In this document: piece after piece, positions 12,689-24,000 of the stretch | Layout: each line of letters starts with the position of its first letter | Numbering within the stretch: position 1 is the stretch's first letter | Source of the DNA: Silene conica | Lineage: Eukaryota; Streptophyta; Magnoliopsida; Caryophyllales; Caryophyllaceae | DNA length: 64,000 nucleotides | NCBI GenBank assembly: GCA_029255685.2 | Contig: CM055314.2 | Span: forward strand, 824,399 to 888,398 | Direction: 5' to 3' | Notes under the pieces: model-generated | What the model saw: only the letters and a program-made list of their open reading frames with translations | The model's database searches: none | What the model was told of the DNA's origin: nothing | Made by a program: the position numbers and the translations under genes

Positions 12689-15600
12689 ATGGATATTGTT
12701 GGTACAAGTACAGCATTTGTGACGTCATGTTCATGGATTTCAGCATCCATTTCGTCAGGACCTCTTCTACCTTGTAGAAAGTCGACTAAGTGGTGCAGTT
12801 TCAGAGTATTTTGCCGATCACAATTCTCGTCGAAAGATTTGAAATTTGTGCTTCATGACGCTCTTCATTCTTCTGGTGCTGACACCACTCATGCTCGCGT
12901 ATGTATCTACTTATTTACTGTTGTTAATCGTACTTACTACTTCTCTTTCTCTTAAAATTTTAGATTGTTGGAATTGGATATGAATTATGATGCGATTAAT
13001 GGCTTGGCAGTTGAGTAGTTCTATGGAGTAGTAATTTGTTCCTATCTTTGATATCAATTATCATGTACGACTGTACGAGTAGAATCATTCTGGTGATGGA
13101 TGATTGGAAGACGGAGGTGCGCTGAAACGAGCTGAATTGAATTAATTGGAGAGGAACTAAATTGAACAAAATTGAGTGGGAGTGAGGTGAAGTGAATTTA
13201 GTTGAATTGAAAGTTAATTTTCTGAAGAGATTAACTGAACATAATTGATTGAAGTAATTAAAATTTAACTTAATACAGCCTAGAAAAATTGAAACGAGCT
13301 GAAATTAAGCCAGAAAGAACAGGGCCTAAGTTGAGTATGAGGATATACTGAAAGACACTAAGTAGATAGTTGATGGAAATACTATACTATAGTCATCAAT
13401 TCGGATGGCCTCACTTTTAATTTAATCATACTCTATGCTCTTCTTTAACTAAGCACGTCAGAGATGAAAATTTGGGTTGTTTGGAAACCCGTTATGGACT
13501 GATCCCATTGCATGGTATGGGACATGAGTCCCATATCGATCAAATGGGGGGTTGATGTGGGGTTTATATAGGACAAGGGATCTACCACCCTTTGAGCTAG
13601 CTTTTGGGGTGAGTTCTCCTTTGTCCTATATCAGAACCACTTCTGGTGAATAGGGAAGGATTGAAGATTAAAAACTAGAAGGCCTGAAATGATCATTTTC
13701 AAGGAGCCAGAACTCACAAGGTTACTATAATTAGTTAATTACAACAGGAATTTGAATATGCGGCTTATCATACATAGCCTCCTACCCTCACTCACTAGGC
13801 CAACACTTTGTTAGTAGTGTACTCATGAGTTAAACACAGAGTAGGTTTACGGGCGCAAATGATAACTGGGGGTGTGCCCATTGTGGCACGTTGCACCGTT
13901 GCAGCCTTGCAGGGCATGTGTGGATTTATGGGAGCACTTGATACTTGATACTTCATATTCGGGTTGTTCTATTCTAATACTGCTACTTCCTGCATCTATT
14001 AGATTTCATTCTGTTCCATTACTGCCACAAAACCTGCATATGTTCTCAACACATTCGTCAAATAATTTAATTAGCCTGTTTCAGTCGTTCGGGACTTCTT
14101 CCATTTACGGAAACTTTTTTTTTTTGACAGACTGAGATACTAGCATATAGTGAACAATATACTGAATGTCTGAAATTGCTTAAATGTTCACTATAGTAGT
14201 GCTGCGCTGTGAATTATGTACTTATTTTGCCAAAATACAAGTATCTGCGTTAAGTAGTTTGCTACATTAAGATGTATTGATGATGATACTTCATATCTTT
14301 GAGGATTGGTACACCTTGCTTAGAGTAGTATCGCCAACGATTGTTGTTTTTATTGCTAATTACAATGTTTTTATTCATCTTTGTTTCTCTCCTTAACATC
14401 AGCACATGATGCATTGATGAACAGGCTGCAAGGGATGGTTTCTGCTCACAGATCCGAAACTTGTCTGAGATTGAGAGAGAAACTAGCATCTGTATTAACA
14501 AGCATGTGGACCTGGGGAAAACAGCTCTGTACATTGCAGCCGAGGATGATTCCCTCATATCTCACTCTTCTGTTCCTCTTCCTGTGGATGCTTTCTTGGA
14601 CAGACTGGGCCATCTTTCAACAAGCTATTGCCCTCACTACCGCTCCTCATATGCTTCATCTCCAGAAGATCTTTTGGACAACATACAAAAGTACTTGTAC
14701 GTCACAAAGGTATTTTGCAAAGGACTTGTATTGTTTTGTTGCTTATTATTGTGCGCCAACTAATATGCCATTCACACTTGCTAGGAATGTACAAATGCAC
14801 AATAACAATTAGAGAGAAATTAGATAAGGGAAGGGAAAACAAATGGGCACAATAGTTTGTGCCTTCTTAGTTGCTTCTGCGTGCATTTTAAACTATTACG
14901 TGCTGGTTCATTAGGGGGTAACTTCACTGCATCGCATGCCATAGTATTAAATATAGGTAATGACGACAACATATCGGGTCACTTTGTAAATGTTTTGTAA
15001 CATTAAAACAGTGATAGTTTTATCTAGTATGGCGAGGGTTTGAAATTGCGGTGTCGGTCATGCATGATTTAAAATCACAGTATCGGTTGTGGTAACGATG
15101 CTGCAGAATCGTCCCGGTCGTCGTGGTTATCGCAGTCATATTTGTTTTAAAAGCTTTTGTAGATATTTTATCATCTATCGTCTGTTTCATATAAAGTTAA
15201 GATTAGATCTATTTAGAATAACTAATTTGACCAATAGTTTTCAATTTTTTAGTGCTTTCCATGACAAAGTTTGTCCGGTACAAGTTATAACTCGGTCATC
15301 TTTGGTCCTTTGCGGGTAATATCCGACCGAGTTGGCTGATGCACGTTGTAAATTAAACGCTTTGGCTGAATTTTTCCTGTTATAAATTTACGTGATACAT
15401 CTCGGGATATCTCATATTGGAGGCTTCCAATACCTATACATCTCGGACAATATGAAACGAATTGACCGGGATTTTTAAGCCATGGTCACAGTCGCAGTAA
15501 CCTTGTCTTGGAATGGTAAGCACACCTCTTGGTCACAGTTATCAATGACCATTTCCTTATTAGGGTTTATAGCTATTTTAAGTATCTGCTGTCAATTTCG

Positions 15601-18600
15601 TGTCAGGTCAATACTTAAATGAATCTTCAATAACCGTATTAGAAACTATTTTTGATACATGCTTGATAGCCACGCTGCACCGGGTGCACTTTAACCTACA
15701 CCCTTCCTCTGTCCATTTATCGTTTCAATACATGTAAGTCTTTTTCTATAACAAAATAAGAGTCTCCTTGCAACAATATTTTATTATGGAAAATACATGT
15801 TTGTTTGCTAATACAATCGACCGCGTGTCGCTGAGCCGCGCCCCTTCCCTGATTTATATCATGTCATCTTGGAACTGCAACGTCATAGTTGGTAACTAAT
15901 TTATTTTGTATGTCCAGTATCAAGCTGTGGAAGTTAAGATGTTTACTGCAGTTCTTCAGTAGTTAATCAATTTACCTTGATAGGGTTTCAGAAGAGCCGC
16001 TGCAGGTTATCGACCTGATCAAAGAATCTTTTATCTTCACTCGGTATGGAATATTGACTGATAACTTTTGACACTCAATTACGTTTCTCTACTAGCTATA
16101 TTACTTCAATGGACGTATGTGAATCTTTAAGTTGGATAATTTGCATACAGGTTCTGGCACAGCGTAGTGGCTCTATTGCCATGTTATCTCTTATTCAGTC
16201 AGAAGTCCTTAAAATGTTGCAGCTTTGGGGTGTCATAACCTTTGACGTGGAAATTTACTACCCACATGATCCTGCGAGTCTCCCTCGAGCGTACAATAAG
16301 AAGAAATGCAGTGAATCTGATGAACAACACATAATGACTGCAGAGTCATTGTTGGTTGAGGTAGGTTTTGTATTTCTATCCTGTCAAGACTTCTACACTA
16401 AAATCTTTGCCCAGACTGAAGTGTAGAATAATAATGTACACATGTATATGTGCACCCACATTATGACTCCTCCATTTCATCTACATTATGACTACTTTGT
16501 CACTAGAATGTATAAATGCATCTCTAGTTCTATATAACATTTAGCTCTTTTTGGCACTTTTACTCACACCTATGTGGGATACTTCTAAACGAGTCCATGT
16601 AACATACCATCGGACTCCTCCCTAATCTGTAAACCCAATAAGCAAGAATTATGATTTGTCCTCTTATCTCTGTGCTGTCTCAGTGTGTTAATTTTATCTA
16701 TCGCTCCCTCTATAAACTCAGTGGCAACACTACACTAGAGGTCTAATCACACTTGAACTCTTGAAGGGATCTCCAATATACGAAGAACGTGCGGACTGTG
16801 GAACCTCCGGGCTCCGGCGTCTTTTCCTTTGACCCAGTTTAGTTGATAGAAAATTATAATTAAATGACAATACATATTTTTTGCCAGCAATAACACGAAC
16901 AAAATATCATTAAATGGTACTATACATTTTGAGCTGATTTTGCCTTGTTAAATTATGAGTTACAATTTTGTCCACAAGGTATTAGATTAGTCCACATTTA
17001 TTACTTAGATATTTCCTTCTGTAACTTGAGTTGAAGTGATGTAACTTTGGAAGAACAGTTGAAAGCAAATCCTTAAAACCTTAATTTTATTGAACAAACT
17101 TGGAGACATATTCACTTAAAATCAACAAGCTCACAATTTTAAGTGCTATCAAGCTTGGTAGTGAGGTGTTTGCCCGTTGTTGTCTATTGATTTAATGTGA
17201 ATGTTTTTATGGGGGCACTGATGTAGTTGTGCTTGTTGGCTTTTGCAGGTTTTGAGAAATTTGAAGGCTACATATTGGCCATTTCATCAGGGGCATTCAA
17301 AAAGTTTGTTTTTAATGGCAGCAGATGCAGCTAACTGCATAGATAGGTTGAGTGTGACTGACCGCTAACGTCCACTTTTGTATCTCTTTTGCGTTTTTCT
17401 TGTGAGTTTCTCATGGCATTGTGTATTTCAGTGGCGTTGAACGTGCATCTGCAAAAGCTGCGCAGCATAGGTTAGATCGTGGTGTATGGACAAGTGTGCT
17501 TTTTGGAGACATGAGACGTGCACTATCTGGTATGTTATCCGCATTAGCATATCTATTTTAAGTGTTTTTGTTGCTTTGAAGTGGCATGCCATTTATCTCA
17601 TAACTTAATCTCAAATTGATTTTGAGTCAGCTAACATGAATAAGTATTTGAATTCGGCAATGACATAAAAACTATGTTACTCAGACTCGTTTAGAAGTAC
17701 CCGACACGGGTACATGTCCAAGTGTCAGACTCGGCTATTTTATTGAAAAATATGCACATTTTGGTCTAAAATGAGGTGTCCATGTGTCATACCCATGTCC
17801 GAGTGTCGAGTGTCGGACACGGGTACGCGAGGAAATTAGAAGATCCGGAGTAACATAGCATAAAAACTATTAAAAGAAAAATAGAAATAAGAAAAGAATG
17901 AACGTAAATCATGATAAATAATCAGTGTTCTAATGAATAGGTGAAATGCATTGAAGATGATGTATACACCGATTAGAAATCTTGCAACATTTTGGGAAGA
18001 TCTGTAGAGATATTATGGTGAAATGTAATTGCCTGCATGAAACCAAGTGTGTATTTACATAATACTCCTTCCGTCCAGGACAACTTTTGTCCTTCGGTTT
18101 TGGCACAAAGAGGAGGGGGACAACTACTAAATGACAAGTGAACCAAATTGATTGTGAATGATCAAAATGCTCGTCAAGTTCATTCTTGAAATAGAAAGGA
18201 CAACAATTGACTGAAACACCCCAAAATAGAGTAAGACAACAAATGACACGGACAGAGGGAGTAACTTGTAAGCGTCAACTTCCCATTACTCTTTACCATG
18301 AACACTAACTCTCATTTCAGATGAACTCCTGATAAGTTCTATCACGAGACCTCGCATAAAGATTGTTATTTTTAATATCATCTTTTCTTTTTTATCCCTC
18401 CGTAGTTTTTACCTTGGTATGTTGTATGAGACTATGAGTTGTTTCACCTCTCTGGAGACCACCTCCTTCTACCCTGAAAAGGACAGTTATTTCAATATGT
18501 TTTGCAGCATTTACAGAGTATCAGTTTGAGGTTCATGCTATTACATCAAGGGCATTTTCTTGCTTCACTGCGCAGAAAACGTTATGCGAATAATCTTCTT

Positions 18601-19405
18601 TAGTGCAAGACTCTCTTATGCTTCACATTTGTCGTCAAATTTACACTATAGTCTGTTTTTGGGCGGTAAGATTACAAGCTATAAGGATATTGTGCCGTGA
18701 TTCATAATGCCTTTTCCCCTCGCCTTTCTCTGGATTTCAGCTTGTGAACGTCTCATTCTACTGGAAGCAGACTTTGACGAGTTAAGAGACTATGCCATTC
18801 TTCTATACCACTGCAGCTACTATGAAGAGGCATTGCAATATTTGCAATTCTACAAAGAAATAAAGGTAAAACTTTTTATTTGTTCCTCTTCATTTTCTGC
18901 TTGTGTTTTGTAATAGTTTCTTACTATGGTACATGTTGCTAGTTATTTGTTGTTTCTCCGATAAATGTGTTAAAAAACCATATAGGTAGAATTGTGTCGC
19001 GACTGTGGTAGACGGTAGTACTGTTTCTTTATAGGTTTCAGTAGAGAGTACAGACCTGGCCAACATGGCAAGCAAGCTTGGCCCGACCTGCCACATCGAG
19101 CCTAATTTTTTCACCCCATCAGCCCTGTGACCTACCCCACCACAGCCTGTTCTCTACTCGATTCATCCCCTGGCCACTTTCCTAGCCCAGCCCGCCTAGT
19201 CCTATAACAATAAATAAATAAATGGCGAGAATTCAGTGGTTTTTTTCTTCTTTATTTTTGGGTGTTTCAGAAAACAACGAATCCATTGACCAACCTCGAA
19301 GATGACATTGTGGAAAAGCTAGTGGTTAGGCTTAACCTCATTTTAATGGAAGAAGGGTGGAGGCAGCCTACTAGAAATTTCCTTCGTATTTCCGAGCCCT
19401 GGTAG
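12689..19405 (+). CDS. SirB1/transglutaminase-core protein, probably plastidial, 8 exons, 406 aa
   Basis: Exons: 12689-12898, 14425-14709, 15984-16043, 16151-16360, 17249-17346, 17432-17529, 18741-18865, 19271-19405; all GT-AG, with the frame open through 1221 nt. The first roughly 60 residues are Ser-rich and poor in acids, as in a chloroplast transit peptide. The body matches the plant family with a SirB1 N-terminal transglutaminase-like domain: YLYVTKGFRRAAAGY, YLHSVLAQRSGS, FDVEIYYPHD, AKAAQHRLDRGVWTSVLFGD, then a TPR-like helical stretch (LRDYAILLYHCSYYEEALQY) and the end LILMEEGWRQPTRNFL...SEPW. The biochemical role in plants is not known to me; bacterial SirB1 homologues lack a settled enzyme activity. 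The start codon is the first in frame and gives the expected targeting peptide. Introns hold MITEs at 13107-13325, 17672-17858 and 18065-18261. The family call is firm; the plastid location is inferred. Confidence 0.9.
12899..14424 (+). other. Intron 1 of the SirB1-like gene with repeat remnants
   Basis: Contains a PIF/Harbinger-like MITE of the 'gccagaaagaac' family at about 13107-13325 with its left end destroyed. At about 13500-13620 (gggacatgagtcccatatc through ttgtcctatatca) a block resembles a short solo LTR, but I could not fix its ends. No coding potential was seen. Confidence 0.45.
17672..17858. mobile_element. hAT-like MITE, 'ctatgttactc' family
   Basis: Inverted ends ctatgttactc and ggagtaacatag, with cataaaaa duplicated on each side (17664-17671 and 17859-17866). 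The interior carries repeated gacac/gtgtc words. The same family occurs at 44293-44468, 62775-62962 and 63667-63852. It sits in intron 6 of the SirB1-like gene. Confidence 0.85.
18065..18261. mobile_element. Stowaway MITE
   Basis: Ends ctccttccgtccaggacaac and ggacagagggag, flanked by TA at 18063-18064 and 18262-18263. It sits in intron 6 of the SirB1-like gene, about 200 bp from the hAT MITE. Confidence 0.82.
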
Positions 19406-21045
19406 CATGCTCCTTCATTGCCATGTATACTGATCCACTTGGACTCCGGCTCTTCCCGAGAGTGGATATGGGCATATGGCAATGCTCGCCATGACAGTTC
19501 AGTTTGGTTTGGTTCAACACGGTGAAGAAGATGCCGCTTTGGAATGCATAAAGACATAATAACAAGCTTAAGCTTGTCTTCATCTTTTATGTATCCGAGA
19601 TGCCATTTGTATATATATATATATATCTCATGTTTGTAGATGAGTATTCATTAGCTATTTAATCACAAATACAGCAGAGAATAAAATGGTCATAGCTGTG
19701 TAATATTCCTTCAAGGATTCACTTCATCTGTAAATCATTATTCAATTTTTCATTTAGCATTCACAAATGTAGTTTCCTTTATATCTTACATGGCTACTTA
19801 TTCAATTTTTCATTGACAATTTTCGTCCCCGTCCCCGTCCCCGCCCCACCACCCGCCAAAGCTTTACCCGGCTCCGCTCCAATTGGGACTGGTGCGGTGC
19901 GATATCCACTTGTACCTGCGCCAATGGCATCCCTAGTGAATTTTCAAGATTTAATTTAGATTATTGGTACTTTTGAGTGAATCTTGTCTTAAAATTTGCT
20001 AAAGTCTTGTCTCAAGACTAACAATAATCTTACCGTTTTGATCTTTTAAAAAAAACGGAATTTTGAGACCATTTTACAATTATATGTAATAACTTTTGAA
20101 AAACAAGTTATTATAAATTGTATAACTAGCTAAATCATTGTAATTACATTTAGTTATGAAGTGATCGCAAAATCCCGTGACAAAAATTATCCGTATAAAA
20201 ACAAAAAATTGTGTTGCCCATAAAATGATACTGAGTGTATGACACTAAAAACAAGGAATAACTAACAATAACGGTGAGAGTTGCGACATTGTTTCTCCAA
20301 AAACACAAATTCTAATTTACGACCTTCGTACACGTGATCAGTAAAAAAGTGATCATATTTTGCTAAGTAGCGACGACTTTTGATTAAATAGTCACCATTT
20401 TTTTGTTCAAAAAATGACCTATTTTTCAAAAGTAGTCGCTATTTATCAAAAAAATGATTTCTTTTTACCATAAAATGGTCACATTTTGCAAAAAAAAACA
20501 CAGGATGAGAACTTTTGATTAAACAGTGACCATTTTTTTTTCAAAAAATGACCTATTTTTCAAAAGTGGTCGCTATTTATCAAAAAGCGATCATTTTTTA
20601 CCATAAAATGGTCACATTTTGAAAAAAAAAAAAACGGGATTAGACCGGCGTAGAGGAGAACTATTGTTTTCCAAAAAGAATTTGCATTATAGATGTAATT
20701 ACTAGTACCAAAAAGTTGAGCTCTTTGTTTGTACAAATCCATCATTATTGAACACTAATTTTTGAGTCCCATTTTCTTCAATTTTTCTGGGACTAAATCA
20801 ACAAAAGAATTGGGTTACAACAAGAATTGATCCCACCTTGCCTTCTTTACTTACCCTTTTAAGTTAGACTAGTAATTTACAGTCAGAATTATCTTCAGAG
20901 TTGCTTTTCCTTTTCTGGTTGTTAATCTGTACCTTTTCGCTAAAAATGTCGATGATTATGGAACGTCTCTGCTCACTGGCTGTACAAGTAGCATTCCCAG
21001 TTGGAAAACCAAGTTAAAATTATGAGTCCTCACTTCTTTTCAAGT
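19406..21045. other. Intergenic region between convergent genes 2 and 3
   Basis: Genes 2 and 3 converge here, so both 3'UTRs and polyadenylation sites fall in this stretch. A (TA)n tract sits near 19607-19624. A direct repeat of about 139 bp spans 20371-20640 (gtgaccattttt, aaaatgacctatttttcaaa and ccataaaatggtcacatttt occur twice). Similar motifs recur at 34800-35130. No gene was seen. Confidence 0.5.
20371..20640. repeat. Two-copy tandem repeat with 'tggtcacatttt' motifs
   Basis: Two adjacent copies at a spacing of about 139 bp, each carrying acttttgattaaa, aaaatgacctatttttcaaa and ccataaaatggtcacatttt. Each copy is itself partly palindromic (aatggtcac versus gtgaccatt). Probably derived from a small DNA transposon. 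Confidence 0.6.
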
Positions 21046-24000
21046 TTAACCATCTTCTGCAAATACTTTGAAGATGAAATCCCGGAAACGTTTCGAGTAC
21101 TGCTTAGGATCAACAGCTGATATTGAGGTTGGATCGTATTGGAAGGACTTGTACGCGTGTTCTAGTTTCTTGCTGATATCGTAGTCTTGTAGAATGTCGA
21201 TTATTCCAAAGAAGATTATGACTTCATAGCATTCTCCTGTCGGTTCTCCGATTATCTGTGCCTCGCAATCTGTTTTTCGGACTGTCACCTCTGCCCGTGC
21301 TGGCATGTTGATCCCTAATCTAACTGATGCCCACCTGCAAATTAGACATTACCAATAAATGTTGACAACAGGAAGTGTGTTCTGTGACCATTATCAGTAG
21401 GCTATATCCTATTGGATCCAAATTCCACTCGGGTTTCGTTCAAATATTGCCTATTTTTGCAAATCTCGATCTTACTGAAGTACAAAACTGTTGGGTCTAT
21501 GCCTTGAATATGTTAGTCGCCGCTTCGAAACCTAAACGGTATCTGACTTCTGTATTGGGCTAGGGTTTCTGTCTGGGCCTTATTAGGTCAAATCTGTATT
21601 GTATTAGGTTAAGAGTACTGTATAAACTCTTAACCTCTACCCTAGCAGTTATTATATCACAATATACCGTTCTGAATCTGTAATCTGACCCCTTCTGCCC
21701 TGTGGACGTAGCTAACACGTAAAATTGTGTCCGTTATAACAAAAACAATGGACAAGATCTTACTGATTAGGATCAAAGACGAGCTTATCTGTTTCATCCA
21801 CCCTTGAAAGCCGAGGAGCTAACAATTCACTGTTAGTTTTGCCATTTGCTGCAAAAAAAAAAGTTGACAGTTTTATCGTCTCCACATCATTTCGCGTAAA
21901 AATACAAAGAGGGTTCTTTGAGATGTAGAATTTACCTTCTGTCACGGGTTTTATACAAGAATCTCGAAAGTGCAAACCAACTAAAAGACTATAGTCCATG
22001 ATTCTCTCTTGTTCCAAGAAGTCACAATCTCTATCTACTTGCCTGCGCGAAATAATGCTATCAGCATTCAACATAAAACACACAACGAAGCTCAGAGAAG
22101 TTCTTAACATATCTATCTCCTTTGAGATGTCAGGTAACGTCGTTGAGAAGCAGTACTCACGACTTGGATGTTTTGCCCTTGCGGCTTTCTTTACACCAAA
22201 AACAAGAGACATGGTGTGCAAGTACAACATAGCTGCAAGGGCTCCTGCCAAACGCAGTGTGACCGTTATCATGAAAAAACATAGGGAGAATGCGGGTGTT
22301 CTGAACAGTCGACAAGTTCTACGATTAACATAACGGGTCAAGGGTTCTACAAGTGACGGGAATATTTGCACGCTTGCAGCCTTTGCGTTGGTGCACGCTT
22401 CACAATACAAGAAGCAAACCAGTTTAATGTGTCAAGTGACGGGAATTTTCTAGGATATTGAAAATACAGAAGGACGAGACTTCAAAGTTTGTGATTTGTT
22501 CATTTGATCTGAAATAGAGCCGATAACTAATATATCTCATCATCTGATCAGAAAATGCAAATAATCAGCTACGGAAAAAAAACAGGAAAAATGCAGTACT
22601 CTTTGAGTAGATGAAATGTTATTTGGAAAGAATGTCACCTGCAAAACTCTTGAAACCAAAATCTCTGTAGCCGAAAGATATAATTCAGGTCAAGATCTTT
22701 AAGAGTAGTTGTTGGATCGATCTCTGACTCGGGTTTATCAGTAGTACGTCCATGAGAAGAACCCTTGAGATCAAACCGCCTGTGAATGGCGACCTCAGTG
22801 CAGAAGAGATTCCCCATAATCACAAATCTCACCTGGTTTAAGAGTTTCAAAGTTTGTAAGTTGAATCCGTCTGCACTCACTACATACTACATTTGAGTTT
22901 AGAAATGCACCAAGTTGATGTTCTTACTTTCTTCTGTGTTGCGCCAGTCAATTTCACACAATGAAGGCCGTAAAACCTGGTAACTAGAGTGTCATCAAAT
23001 GTTCGGACGTGTTTATAATAAGCAGGAAGCATCCTGAGAAGAACCTGCAGTAGGGCAATTATAGAATAAAGAGTTACCAAGGCATAATTTTCGACCAAAT
23101 AATCTTGTCAAAGTAAATAGACGCGGAAATTCAAAAGGACAAATCAGATCAACAACAACATCAACATCAGAGCCTTAGTCCCAAAATGTTTTGGGGTCGG
23201 CTGACATGAATCATCCTTTGGAACCGTCATGAGTGAACTCTCATCAAAAGTACAAATCAGATTATACAAAAATTACAGGATTTTAGGGGTGCAGCCACAT
23301 TCAAGGAATCAGCAAGGTTCTTCTAATACATCATCGAGATCGAGCAATATGTTTATTGGCAGACCAACCCCAATACTGATTTACATACACAATTACAAAA
23401 TCATTTAAATAAATTCCTTCAAAAAGAAATTCATTTAAATAAATGAGAATTAAGGTTGGTCTATTAATAACTTAGGCCTGGTTCTTTTTGGCTGAAACGA
23501 GCTGAGCTGAATTAATTGGAGTAGAGCTTAATCAAACTAAATTGAGTGTAACTGGGGTGTAGTGAATTTCGTTGAATTAAAAGTTAGTTTTGTGAAAAGA
23601 TTAATTGAACATAATTGATTGAACGTAAATAAAACCTAACGGAATACAGTCAAGCAAAATTGAAAGGTACTGAAATTAAGCCAGAAAGAACATGGCCTTA
23701 GTGCCACATTGTTGCATGACGTAGGCCATGGGACACGGCTTAAAGTAGGAACTTACTTTAACTTCCGACTTTTTCATAGTCTTAATCATGTATTTGTCAT
23801 CATGTGTTAAGTAAAAGAAGCTTCCACTTTTGCCAGGAGATGAAAGTTCCCTGAGGGCGTCATTGCCGCAAATTGATAACATATAATCCGCTGCATCCAC
23901 TTTGAACAAGTTCCTTAGAGTCCTGAGGACAGAAAAATAATAGCAGGTTGAGAAGCTGATATCTATCTATTCAGTTGATTCAGAAGGAAACAGAGAGACT